64,000 bases of DNA from Rutidosis leptorrhynchoides. Lineage: Eukaryota > Streptophyta > Magnoliopsida > Asterales > Asteraceae. Both the position numbers and the translations under genes were made by a program. The stretch lies in contig NC_092338.1 in NCBI RefSeq assembly GCF_046630445.1, forward strand, positions 15,290,001 through 15,354,000, given 5' to 3'. This document shows positions 1-10,800 of the stretch, piece after piece. Numbering within the stretch: position 1 is the stretch's first letter; each line of letters begins with the position of its first letter. The notes beneath the pieces were generated by a model. The model was not told the DNA's origin and did no database searches. It saw only the letters and a list, made by a program, of their open reading frames with translations.

Positions 1-1780
1 TCTAGGAGGTATGTGTTTTGTTCGGTCACTTTTGGTATACCCTTCTTTCATCTGTGCTATGCAAGCTGCATTATCTTCATAGATAGTTATTGAACTTTTA
101 TCGCGTTCTAGTCCACAAAAATCAGTAATGAGTTGTGTCTTCAACCAAAAACATTCCGGAGTGGCTTCATGTAATGCAATCACTTCGGCATGATTTGATA
201 ATGTTGCAATAAGTGTTTGTTTTTGAGAACGCCATGATATTAAGTGCCTCCATTTAGGAATACATATCCAGTTTGAGATTTAGCTTTATGTGGATCAAAT
301 AAATAATCTGCATCTATATAACTAAATAAATCGTGTTTCGAGTTGTTAGAATAAAATAATTATAAATCAGTAGTTCCCCGAAGGTATCAAAATATATGTT
401 TGATCTCATTCCAATATATTTTGGTAGGGGCTGAGTTGAACCTTGTCAACAAATTAGCTGCAAAAGAAATGTCAGGTCTTGTATAATTTGTAAGATACAT
501 AAGAGCCCAATTGCACTAAAATATGAAACTTATGAACCAAGAAGATCTTCATGATCTTCTAGAGGATGGATCAATATTAACATTGAGATCTGACAACCAT
601 AGGAGTACTTAATGGTTTTTGTCTTGTCCATATTAATATGTTTTAAAATCTTTTCTGTATAAGTTGTTTGATGTATAAGTAAGTCATTAGTCATAAGCTC
701 AATATGTAAATCAACGTAATACTTGATTTTTCCATTTCAAAATATTTCTTTAGAAGTTGAATGGCTTCATAGATTTCTTTATTTAAGATAATTAATATAA
801 ACAACTATGATCACATATTCGAACATTGTTTTTATAAAAACACACGTGCAAATAAGTTTATATGTATACCCTTTTCTTATCAAGTACTTGTATAAACCCA
901 TATAAAAATCTTTGTGATTTAATGGAATACATTCCCTTGGGTTTTGTATTAGATGCTTATGATACATTAAACCCTTCAGGTATATTCATGTACATCACTA
1001 TCAAGTGATCCATACAGATCAGTAGTAACAACATCCATGAGATGCAATTAAGTAACTACCAGGTTGATTAAGTATCTAATAAGTAACTGTATCCATAACA
1101 GGGGAACAAGTTTCATCATAATCCATTCCCGATCTTTGTGGAAATCTTGAGTTACAAGTCTAGTTTTGCCTTGTAACTTCATTTGCACATTTCTTTTTCG
1201 GATAAAAATTCATTTGTATCCCATACGTTTCACATCTTTAAAAGTGATAACGATTGATCCGAAAACTTTTCTTTTAATAAGCGATTCTAATTCAGCTCGT
1301 ATTGCTCCTTTTCAATGATCCCAATCGTGTCTATTTTTCCATGATAGATTTTGGTTCTGGATCATCATCATCATTCATGATGTCATTGTAACATTATATG
1401 AAAATATCTCATCAAGCTTTTTCATTTTATTTCGATTCCATAATATTGCATAATTTATCGCAATTTATGTATTTACATTTATCAATATCCTCTGCAGAAG
1501 GAATATTGATTTGTGGTTCTTCTTAAACATTTTCTATTACCTCATTATCAGCTGATTTTCCTTTTCGAGGATTTTTATCTTTAGAACCAATTGGTCTTTC
1601 ACGTTTCAGACGTGGCAAAGACTCATGAGTGACATTATTGCCAGCATTTGGAATTTCAATTCGAGCTGGAGTATTTCCTGCTTTTATATATGATTTAGTC
1701 ACTCTTTTTGTATCTTTAAATGAATCAAGTAATTGAATAGCGATTTCTTGCATACGCATTATTTTTTGAACTTTTGTTTC
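1..1780 (-). pseudogene. Ty1/Copia pol relic: reverse transcriptase and RNase H
   Basis: The minus strand shows, in pieces and with many stops and frameshifts, the end of a Ty1/Copia polyprotein. Near 1000-1350 is the RT N-terminus, with recognisable stretches like AELESLIKRKVFG and KTRLVTQDFHKD. Near 60-480 is RT-RNase H, with RPDISFAANLLTRFNSAPT and YIDADYLFDPHKAKSQTGYVF. At 1523-1759 is the basic linker between integrase and RT (KRERPIGSKDKNPRKGK). Active copies make cDNA from element RNA in cytoplasmic particles. This copy cannot. It runs off the left edge, so its 3' LTR is not seen. Assignment to Copia is firm because RT follows integrase; the lineage within Copia is not resolved. Confidence 0.85.
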
Positions 1781-2395
1781 GCATTCTTTTGTGCGAGGAT
1801 CAAGATACCTTAATTGATATTCACAACATGAAATATTATTTTATTTATTTTTCATTTCTTCCCCTAATCTAGGTACCAATTTTTCATTAAAAAGACAATC
1901 AGCAAAATGTGCTGTAAAAACATCACTCGTCATGGATTCAATATATCTTATGATTGAAGATGTTTCATATCCAACATATATTTCCATCCTTCTTTGAGGA
2001 ACCATTTGTTGTGGTGGTGCAATTAAAAATACACTGCACAACCAAATGTTCTAAGATGGAAAATATTTGGCTCTGACCAAAATTAAGTTGGTAATGGAGA
2101 ATATTTATGACTTGCACTTGGTTTAATGCGAATTAATGTCGCATCATGTAAATTTACATGTCCTCATATAAATATTGAGAGTTTTGTACTCATTTTCAAT
2201 TTAATAATTTATGCAAGAAACTTTGCAAATGTCATATTACGGCTTGGTAACACACAAACATGAGACCATCCGCTAGATGCGTTTATTAGAACCATGAAAT
2301 ATCAAAATGGTTTACATGATGGATGAATTGGTCCATATATATAACCTTAAATTCTTTCAAGAAACACTGGTGATTCTTTCTCAATATTTTTTCAT
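1781..2395 (-). pseudogene. Ty1/Copia integrase relic
   Basis: Minus-strand fragments match the Copia integrase core and its C-terminal side. Near 2290-2350 there is a remnant of the segment around the first catalytic Asp, followed by an alanine/serine/tryptophan-rich stretch (INASSGWSHVCVL) at 2230-2280. At 1841-2041 is the conserved region PQRRMEIYVGYETSSIIRY with TAHFADCLFNEKL. A stretch between the core and this region is missing compared with typical Copia integrases, which suggests an internal deletion near 2150-2220. Several stops are present. It lies between the protease relic and the RT relic in the expected order. Confidence 0.8.
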
Positions 2396-2640
2396 TAATC
2401 ACCATATGTGCTTTTCATTAATCACCATATGTGCTTTTTCATTATATATCATTTTCACCATATGCGCTGCGCTTTTCATCATATGCGCTTTTCATCATAT
2501 GCGCTGCGCTTTTCATCATATGAGCTTTTTATCATATGCGCTTTTAATCATATGCGCTGCGCTTTTCATCATATGCGCTTTTTATCATATGCCCTTTTAA
2601 TCATATGCGCTGCGCTTTTCATCATATGCGCTTGCTACAT
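2395..2640. repeat. Minisatellite of CATATGCGC units inside the Copia integrase region
   Basis: About twelve imperfect units of roughly 15-22 bp, each containing ATCATATGCGC followed by TTTT, some with an inserted GCTGC (CATATGCGCTGCGCTTTTCA). Units to the left are older variants (CATATGTGC). The tract breaks the integrase reading frame and lies between the protease relic and the integrase core. CATATG is self-complementary, so each unit has a small palindrome. Confidence 0.85.
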
Positions 2641-3000
2641 AGGTATTTCTCATTTCCGGTTATCATTGACTGATAATCATATCCATTATGATATATATCA
2701 GAGAAAACTTAACAAATTTCTCTTTGATTTGGGAGAAAACAAAGAATTGTTTATCAGAAAATTCGTACCATTTTGGTAATATGATTTTTTTTTTTTTTTT
2801 TTGCCTTTTCCGTTCCTTATATCAAGTTTGCAAGAACTGATATAGTATTTATAATTCCTTCATTTGATTTAAATCAATGAAATATTTCTAAGATTTGATC
2901 ATAGTGTGTATGTTACCACTATCTGCAATACATAGGTCTTTACCATTTAATTGATGTTGTATTTCAGCAAGATTCATACTAAAACTTCAAATAAGATAAG
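2641..3000 (-). pseudogene. Ty1/Copia protease relic
   Basis: On the minus strand near 2890-2985 is LNGKDLCIADSGNIHTM, the aspartic protease active-site region of Copia elements (usual form D-S-G/A-T-T-H). The Thr after DSG is Asn here, followed by a stop. Only about 40-60 codons can be recognised, and the adjacent gag cannot be identified. A T-run at 2787-2802 lies next to it. Confidence 0.65.
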
Positions 3001-3309
3001 CAAATAATGAGTTATATTTCAGTAAGATAATCAAATTATATTACCTGCAAACAAGTTACAATCTGAAGTACATAAAAGATAACACTTAATAAACATATAT
3101 GTGTTATGGTCTAAAATTATTTATTTAGGAGTGACACATAACAGGCTAGACATCTTAGAAAAATCAAATCATTTAAGTTTTAACTTAGCCCAGTGTCTAT
3201 TTAATCAAGGTTATTCACAAGATTCATTATCATTTCCTTTTCTTTCACTATTGTAATTGTATAATAGTGATTAAATAATTCTTGATGCCTCTCCATTATA
3301 TTTCATGTA
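3001..3309. other. Unassigned AT-rich sequence
   Basis: No reading frame or repeat that I can assign. By position it should correspond to the gag region of the surrounding Copia element, but I see no gag signature. Confidence 0.4.
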
Positions 3310-3900
3310 TTCTCAGTTCAAAAATATATTTCAAAAGCATTTGATTAAACAGTTATAAAAACAGCGCATGTATTCTCAGTCCCAAAAATGTAAAGATTAA
3401 AAGGGAATCAAATGAACTCACTATACGATATTTTGTAGTAAAAATATGCATACGACGGCACTGAACAAGTGCAGGGTTGGCATCGGATTCACGAACCTTA
3501 AAAGAAATAGGCTTTGAAAAAACTAATGCCCCAGCCCGGGCTCGAAGCCGCGACTTCTCGCTCATCCACAAACACTCCTGACCAATTGTCCACTTCTATT
3601 TTTCTGATTTAAATCATAACCAAATAATATATAACCCATTCTATCTGTTACAGTCCACAAGCCTTCTGTCCAACAGACCCAGATTACTTCGGCCCAATGA
3701 AGAAACTAGTATTCGGCCCAACCAAGTAATTAAGATCCGGTCCAATTTTCTTGGTTTCAATCTGTTTCTGTTTTGATTTCTTGATCTCGTGGACCAAGAC
3801 AATACCCTAAAAAAACGATTAATCCTTCTTGAATGGTTGTACGATTAGTATATACCCCAAGGTGGGTTCCATGGCTGGACATAGCCACTCACGGCCATTC
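3310..3900 (-). repeat. Relic LTR fragment related to elements A and B
   Basis: The stretch holds the modules GCGCATGTATTCTCAGTCC, AGGGTTGGCATCGGATTCACGAAC and a tRNA-like B-box (on the minus strand GCTTCGAGCC at about 3537-3546). The same modules occur in the same order in the LTRs of A (9886-10030, 10750-10930) and B (31935-32070, 33045-33090). The middle AT-rich part of those LTRs is missing here. Interpreted as a truncated, diverged LTR of the same group lodged between the Copia protease relic and its 5' leader. No terminal edges or TSD were found. Confidence 0.6.
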
Positions 3901-4280
3901 AACAGAAAAAAATATGTTTAAAATAAGAAAAGCATCACTATCATCAATTCCATTATCATCATTACTTCATCATCATCTTAACAGGAACTGAAGCAGAGAG
4001 TACAATCCTAGCAGTCTTTTCGTTCAAAAAGAATTCTAGTTCATTAGCATGACTAGTAGGCCGGCCCCAATTTCAAATGGCAGTTGGTTTGGATTCTTCC
4101 AGCTGATGAGTATAACTTAGTGATGAAGAATCCAAGCTGATAACTTCTTGATGAGAAGACACATCGGAGGTTTCAAGATCTTCCGCGGTTTCAGCGGCGG
4201 AGGACGGTGGCCGGCAGGAATCTTGAGAGGTGGAAGTGGTGGTTGAGCGACTAGAAGAATCACCATGATTATACGGAGAT
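3901..4280 (-). other. Copia 5' leader/gag position with a Ser/Thr-rich open frame
   Basis: On the minus strand from about 4268 to 4068 an open frame of about 65 codons without ATG reads Ser/Thr/Glu-rich, then stops. It sits directly downstream of the putative PBS, where the leader or start of gag is expected, but does not look like Copia Gag. Base composition here is richer in C and G than the surroundings. It could be a transduced host fragment or leader sequence; no function is assigned. Confidence 0.3.
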
Positions 4281-4296
4281 CTTCGTGCTGATAACG
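4281..4296 (-). promoter_or_regulatory. Putative Copia primer-binding site region
   Basis: The minus strand reads CGTTATCAGCACGAAG immediately inside the proposed LTR edge (ACACGTTATCAGCACGA spanning it). I associate TTATCAGCACGA next to an LTR end with plant Copia elements. The matching tRNA was not checked. Confidence 0.5.
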
Positions 4297-4771
4297 TGTT
4301 ATGATTTCATATTGTATATGGCATATATTCTGCTAATATGAAGGAAGATACTAATATGAAGGAAGATAGAAGAGATTAAATTCTTATTCAAGAATGATGT
4401 ACATATCTTTATAATTGAGTGAGTATTTATAATACTAAAATTTAACTGTACATTACTCGTTTTCATCTTCAATTATAGAGTAAGTGAAATAGTAATCAAT
4501 AATTCATAATTTTACTATGCAAATAACTATTCCTCTGCATACGTATGTAAACAGAATTATCATCCATATTTAACTTTTACTCCATATATCATGACAATTA
4601 TAAGTATACCATGGAAAATAAATAAGGATGACAATAAATAGGGCAGTTTCCCCTAACTTGAAAAGAAAAACACCGCGTATTTTCTGGGTTAACCTAATAC
4701 TGTCTACGGCCGAAACATACGAAAACTCACGCAATCGAATCGGAATTTTTTTCCATCTAATCAATCAAACA
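4297..4771 (-). repeat. Putative 5' LTR of the Copia relic
   Basis: On the minus strand the segment begins TGTTTGATTGATTAG and ends ATCATAACA, giving the TG...CA ends usual for LTRs, about 475 bp. It directly precedes the PBS-like site, with the element's genes downstream. The partner LTR is outside the window, so the outer edge is a guess from the TG alone. Confidence 0.45.
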
Positions 4772-5445
4772 TGTGTAAGGTATGTGATTTTCTTATAGCT
4801 GATTATATGCGTTTCAATAATTGTTATTCATCATGTGTATTCGATAATTAAATTCCATGTTTACAACATGCTGATGATTTTTGTGATTTTTTAATTCGCT
4901 TTTTTGCAAGTTCCCGTTTTTTGAAGGATTACCTTCTTCAAAAAAGATTACCTTCTTCCCCAAATCAACCTGACACGATTCCAAACAATTAGAAAGTGAG
5001 AGGGTGGCGATTCTTAAAATAAACAATCATAAACCAAGACTTGAAGTAAATTGAACCTCCCATCTTCAAGAATTAAAGTTTCTACACCCCTGTTATAACA
5101 TTTAAGGTACGATTAATGTTATTAGTTCGTTAATTTTACTTTAGGTTTCATGAACCCTAACCCTAATACTTTGTGTTTTCATTAGTGAATTTTCTTTATT
5201 TTTCAGTTTCGAGCTCTAATTCATAAGTGGAATATTCCTAATTCGCTTAAAGATATTGTATTTTGGCTAAAGGTAATCTTTGTCAATTTCATATTATTCA
5301 GATTAACAAACTTTTGCTTCATGTTTAAATATTTTTTTGAAAAGTTTAATCTAGATGGTTAACATTTTACCCCTTTTAGGAGGTTTAGATACAAATAGAG
5401 TAAAATTCAATTATCTTTGACATTTTAGTTCAAAACTTGAACTTT
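4772..5445. other. Unassigned AT-rich flank
   Basis: No supported gene. Short open frames lack recognisable domains. A CCCTAACCCTAA-like 12-mer near 5155 is too short to be an interstitial telomere tract. Confidence 0.4.
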
Positions 5446-5448
5446 TTA

Positions 5449-6243
5449 GGGGTGTTTGGGTATGCGTTTTGAAAATTGATTATGCGTTTTAGATAATTAT
5501 AATCAAATAATCAGCTGTAGTAAAACGTGATGTTGATAAATAGTGTTTGGATTAGATTATGCAGTTTGATATCGCAATAATAAAATAATCAGTATTTTAA
5601 ATGTTTGGAAACATTAGATTATCCAATATTTATTTGGTAAAATGACTAAAATAGACATCATAATATTAAATTTAAATTAGCATGTAAAAATTTATGTTTT
5701 CACTTTTTTATTGTTTAACATAAAATATTTATATTTATTATAATTATAATCATAAAATATGTGTAAAAATTAACTATTATTTTCTGTAAATGAACTGGTC
5801 TACAAGCATTTAATTATTCCCCTTACTTTAATAATTAAAATACAACTAACTGAAAAGAAAAAATTACCATGGTAAAATTTAAATCAATTTTAATAATATA
5901 AATATAAAGAAAAGGGAGACGATAAACTTATAATACTTCGTAGGTTATAATAGAAGTAGAGTATTCACCCATCAAAGGAGTCTTCAGCTTTAATAACTCA
6001 TACGTGTACGTCACCTAAATTGAGGGTACTTAGGTAATTTTGATGAACATCCTAATAAATCCAATATTGCGTTTTGGTTGCAGTAACTATGGACATACTT
6101 TTTCCAAATCGCGTTATCAACATCTCAAAACGTGAATAATTGATTTTAAATTTAGCTTTACCAAACAGTTTCTACAAATTATTTGCATTTTCAAAACGTA
6201 ATAATCAAAAAATTACTAACAAATCGTATTCCCAAACACCCTC
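5449..6243. mobile_element. Probable Tourist-like (PIF/Harbinger) MITE
   Basis: Terminal inverted repeats GGGGTGTTTGGG (5449-5460) and CCCAAACACCCTC (6231-6243), flanked by TTA at 5446-5448 and 6244-6246. Inside, TTTTGAAAATTGATTATGCG near the left end is roughly mirrored by TTTTCAAAACGTAATAATC near the right end. It has no coding capacity and is about 795 bp. The TTA duplication and the GGGTGTTTGG-type end fit Tourist elements. A hAT origin is less likely because no 8-bp duplication is visible. Confidence 0.6.
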
Positions 6244-6246
6244 TTA

Positions 6247-7342
6247 TACTCCTAAAGAAACTATTATAAGGTTATATTTTATTGTCGGTGTTATAACTAA
6301 TTAAAGTTGTAGATCGTATAACGCAGTGATATAAACAAGTCGTATGTTGCAGTGCATGAGACTATATTTATAAGACTGTGATATATTGCCTAGACCCAAA
6401 TCACATATTATGATATGATATTAATTAATTATTATCATTCTTATTATTATTATGGGTCATATGTACACAATTCATTTTTGTTATGTACACAATTATCATG
6501 TTTTACAGTGTTGTATTGTACAACACTATGAAACATGATGGTTATATACATAACAAAAATGAGTTGTGTATATATCATCACCCTTATTATTATATTACTA
6601 TTGTAGCAAATCTATACCATATTAAACATTATATCAATACCAGTATCAATTATAAAAAGAACATATATTATGATAATATCATTTTTATCGGTACTGGTTT
6701 ATTTTTAATTACTTCTTTTTTATATATATGAGCTACAATTTTAGTTTTTATGATATCATATAAAAACACATATGTACTCCAATAAAAGAAACATATGTTA
6801 TGTTTACTTGATGCTTCAGCTACAACTTAAGATTTTTACTGTGGATATGTTTGCCGAGTAATATATAAGTTTGTTCAGTCATTGTCATCAGTTACAAGAT
6901 ACGGGTTCATATTTGGTGTTTTGTCGATTATTTGTCAATGAATTTAAAATGGTTATCTGATAATCCTTATAGATATTTAGATCTGTGCCTACTCTGCTTC
7001 GTTTCAGAATTTGATATAATGAAATTAATTTGTACCAAAAGCATATATAAATAGAAATGTACATAAAACTATTACTATTAACGATCAATTTTTAAGCAAC
7101 TTTTTACGGACTCAAGTTTGGTGTTTTATCGACTATTTGTGAATTGAAGTTATAAATATTTCAACAAACGGGCTCATAATCTATGCATTATTATTCATTA
7201 CTAATGCTTTCGATTATATATTATCTATAACAAGATTTTTTCACATTGTAATTGTATTATACATTTAATAAGTATTAATTCTATCATTATCAAATATTAA
7301 TTTATACAACTATCGTGACATATACAGGCTCATAAAACTATG
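6247..7342. other. Unassigned AT-rich sequence between MITE and LINE
   Basis: Very AT-rich. A short diverged direct repeat (TTTGGTGTTTTGTCGATTATTTGT at about 6912-6935, TTTGGTGTTTTATCGACTATTTGT at about 7117-7140, with GGGTTCATA/GACTCAAG-type context) is visible. No coding signal is convincing. Confidence 0.4.
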
Positions 7343-9118
7343 TTTTTTTTTTTTTTGAAAGGCAAGAAAACTTTTATAGATCACAAAGAAAGCGTACAAG
7401 AGGGATCAAAACGAGAGCCCCCGACACAATATTACATAACAACACGAATATTACAAAGTGGGTTGCTAAGGGTGCAATGCCCAACTAAAAAACACCTCAA
7501 ATCTAACTACGTAAATAGACACTCGGATCGTTCAACCATGATAACCACTCGAAATTCTTCCCACGTGCTCTTCTTGAGATCCATTCGAACGAGTTAATTT
7601 GAATCTCGTTCAATGCAATTGCACCATTCCATTTGTTGCCACGAAACACCATATTATTACGATTCTTCCAAATGAAATATGCGGCCACCCACTCCACGGC
7701 TTGCCAAACTTTTGATCCAAAACATGACATGCTAGCTGATGAAGCTTTGCCTCGAAGGATTTCGTTTATATTCAAGTTATTCATATTTTCGAGACCCCAC
7801 CAACTATACACCCGATTCTAAACTTCCATAGCATTGTTACAAAAGATTAATGAATGTTCCACCGTCTCTAAGTCGTCATCGCAAAGCGGGCACCTCACGG
7901 TATGAAGGTCAATCCCTCGTTTATCTAGTTCAATTCTAACGGGCAATCTCTTTTGTGTTACATGCCATACAAAAATTTCTAATTTTTTTGGAATTAGATT
8001 ATTTCGCATGGTTTCTTCATAGTTGTTGTTACCCGATAAAACCACCTCATCCAAAGCCGACGCTAATTTTTTAACAGTGAACTTTCCGTTGCTCGACGTT
8101 GACAAAATCCAAGTGTCTATATTACCGCAATTAAAATTGAAGGAATTTAATAGATTGGACAAGCAAGATAACTCACCACATGTGCGCCCGGATGGGTTTC
8201 TTTGTCAGTGCCAATTCGCATTCCATGTATCGTTGTACATAAGTATTCTGTCTGCTACGCGAGCATCTTGGTTCTGCTCCAATCGGTAAAGTCTCGGGAA
8301 GAGAAGACGCAACTTATTACCCCCGAGCCAAACGTCTTCCTAAAAACTGGTGCATCTTCCATTACCAACTGATTTGACCAACGAATTTCTGAATTTCACA
8401 CCTTTTTCTTCAATCTCGTATCCTACCAATAAAATGTTACGCCACGTACTTGGTTTAAGAGAACGGATTGCATCATTCTCTAAATCCAAGCCGCCATTAG
8501 GACCATAAATGCTACAAATTATTTTGACCCAAAAAGAATTAGTTTATGTTTTAAATTTCCACCACCATTTCCATAAAAGACTCAAGTTTTTATTTTTAAG
8601 AGACCCAATATTTAGCCCCCCACCCTCATAAGAAGAAATCACACGATCCCATTTAACCCACGACATTTTAGAGTCCGAACCCGACCCTCCCCAAAAAAAC
8701 ACACGCCTAATACACTCAATTTATTTAATCACACTAGAGGGAGCACGAAAGAGCGAGAAAAAATACAACGGTAGACTACTTAAGATCGATTTGATAAGAA
8801 CAAGTTGCCCCCAAATGACATCGTCCGCATTTTCCAATCCGAAAGTCTAGATTTTATTTTATCAACAACCGGTTTCCAATCAGTTTGTTTATTCATTTTA
8901 GACCTGATGGTTAACCCGAGATATTTAAACGGTAAACACCCCATTTGGCATCCAAAACTATTAGCCAACGTGGCAAGATCATTCTGCTCAACACCAATAC
9001 CGTACATATAGCTTTTGTGAAAATTGACTTTTAAACCTGACGCCCATTCGAAGCACTTAAGAAGATTTTGAAGGCTACGAGCATTCTCTCGGCTCCATTC
9101 ACCAAGAAAGATGGTTTC
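7343..9118 (-). pseudogene. LINE (L1-type) 3' part: RT C-terminus, zf-RVT region, poly(A) end
   Basis: Minus strand. Immediately after the element A insertion the RT continues with FLGEWSRENA and, at 8780-9007, CLPFKYLGLTIRSKMNK followed by LSDWKMRTMSFGGN, typical of plant LINE ORF2. At 7818-8162 is the zf-RVT-like domain with RLPVRIELDKRGIDL and a CPLCDDDLETVEHSLIFC cysteine/histidine cluster. At 7503-7811 is the C-terminal segment with VWQAVEWVAAYFIWKNRN. The 3' end is marked by a T-run at 7343-7356, the complement of the LINE poly(A) tail. The stretch 8160-8780 is broken by stops. The 5' continuation is at 24151. Confidence 0.85.
9114..9118. repeat. Target site duplication GTTTC, left of element A
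   Basis: GTTTC is repeated at 24146-24150. Removing 9119-24150 restores a continuous LINE RT frame. Confidence 0.9.
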
Positions 9119-10227
9119 TGAAATGATCCGTCCTAATCCATCCGGACGAAGTCCATATCGATTATAAACGATTCACAACAGTTGATTACATCGCGAGGTA
9201 CTTGACCCCTATATGATACATTTTACAAACATTGCATTCGTTTTTGAAAAGACAAACTTTCATTACATCGAAAATTGACAGCAGGCATACCATTTCATAA
9301 TAAATCCAACTATAATTGACTTAATAATAATATTGATGAACTCAATGACTTGAATGCAACGTCTTTTGAAATATGCCATGAATGACTCCAAGTAATATCT
9401 CTAATATGAGTTAATGCACAGCGGAAGATTTCTTTCGTACCTGAGAATAAACATGCTTTCAAGTGTCAACCAAAAGGTTGGTGAGTTCATTAGTTTAACA
9501 TAAATATTCATTTCATAACTTTAATAGACCACAAGATTTCATATTTCCATTTCTCATAAACATACGTCCCATGCATAGAGACAAAAATATCATTCATATG
9601 GATTGAACACCTGGTAACCGACATTCACAATATACATATAAGAATATCCTCATCATTCCGGGATCCTGCTTCGGACATGATATAAATTTCGAAGTACTAA
9701 AGCATCCGGTACTTTGGATGGGGCTTGTTGGGCCCGATAGATCTATCTTTAGGATTCGCGTCAATTAGGGTGTCTGTTCCCTAATTCTTAGATTACCAGA
9801 CTAAAAGGGGCATATTTGATTTCGATCATTCAACCATATAATGTAGTTTAAATTACTTGTGTCTATTTCGTAAAACAGTTAAAGCAGCGCATGTATTCTC
9901 AGTCCCAAAAATATATATTGCAAAAGCATTTAAAAAAGGGAGCAAATGAAACTCACAATAATGTATTTTGTTAGGTAAAAATACATATGACGACATTGAA
10001 CGATGCAGGGTTGGCCTCGGATTCACGAACCTATATCATTTGTATATATATATATATTAAAACATATACTCGTATTCGAATAAATATATATATTATTTTT
10101 TTTTTATAATATACTTGTTAAATTATTTATTATGTAAATATAGATATATTTGATTTATCTATTTGATTTAATTAGTGTTTACCTTTTATTATAACATATT
10201 AATAATAATAATTTACATTAGGGTTTG

Positions 10228-10230
<3 letters not shown>

Positions 10231-10321
<91 letters not shown>
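10231..10321. repeat. (AT)n microsatellite in A 3' LTR
   Basis: About 45 uninterrupted AT units. The homologous place in the other LTR is 18806-18882, with a different length. Confidence 0.95.
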
Positions 10322-10325
<4 letters not shown>

Positions 10326-10734
10326 TGATATATTTCATATATAGCTTAATTACTATATTGTTAATAATAAAATTATAGCGATATGTGATTTTATTGTTCT
10401 TGTAATGTATTTTTATATAAACATAATTATTTGTATTAATACTAATAATAATAATAATAATAACAATATTCTTAATTATAACTATAATCATACTAATAAT
10501 AATGATAATATCCACAATAATTGATAATGTAAATAAATGATAACTTTTATAAATACACTTATATTAATAATAATAATATTAGTAATAATAATAGTAGTAG
10601 TACTAGTTGTATTAACACTAATAATAATTCCTTTTCTAATATTACAAATAAAAATAACTAATGATATCAATGATAATAATGATAATAATAATAATAATAA
10701 TAAAAAGAAAGAATGGTATACCCTCGTGAAAAGC

Positions 10735-10800
10735 TTTTCTAAAAAGAAATGTCCCAGACGAGGCTTGAACCCACGACCTCTCGCTCCACGCAAACACCCC
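10735..10800 (-). other. tRNA/SINE-like pol III box remnant in A LTR
   Basis: The minus strand reads GCGAGAGGTCGTGGGTTCAA then GCC at 10762-10785, a good match to a tRNA T-arm/B-box (GGTTCRANNCC). A second B-box-like GGTTCGAAAC lies at 10971-10980. The same boxes recur in the other A LTR (about 19347, 19557) and, as GAGATCGAGTCC, in the B LTRs (33049-33060 and about 41138). They lie in the element-sense strand. No complete tRNA cloverleaf is visible. Confidence 0.45.

Noticed and set aside
5150..5166. Telomere-like CCCTAACCCTAA
   Set aside because: Fewer than two full plant units; chance in AT-rich sequence.
6483..6731. 82-codon Tyr/Ile-rich ORF
   Set aside because: AT-rich composition, no domain, no neighbour or promoter signal.
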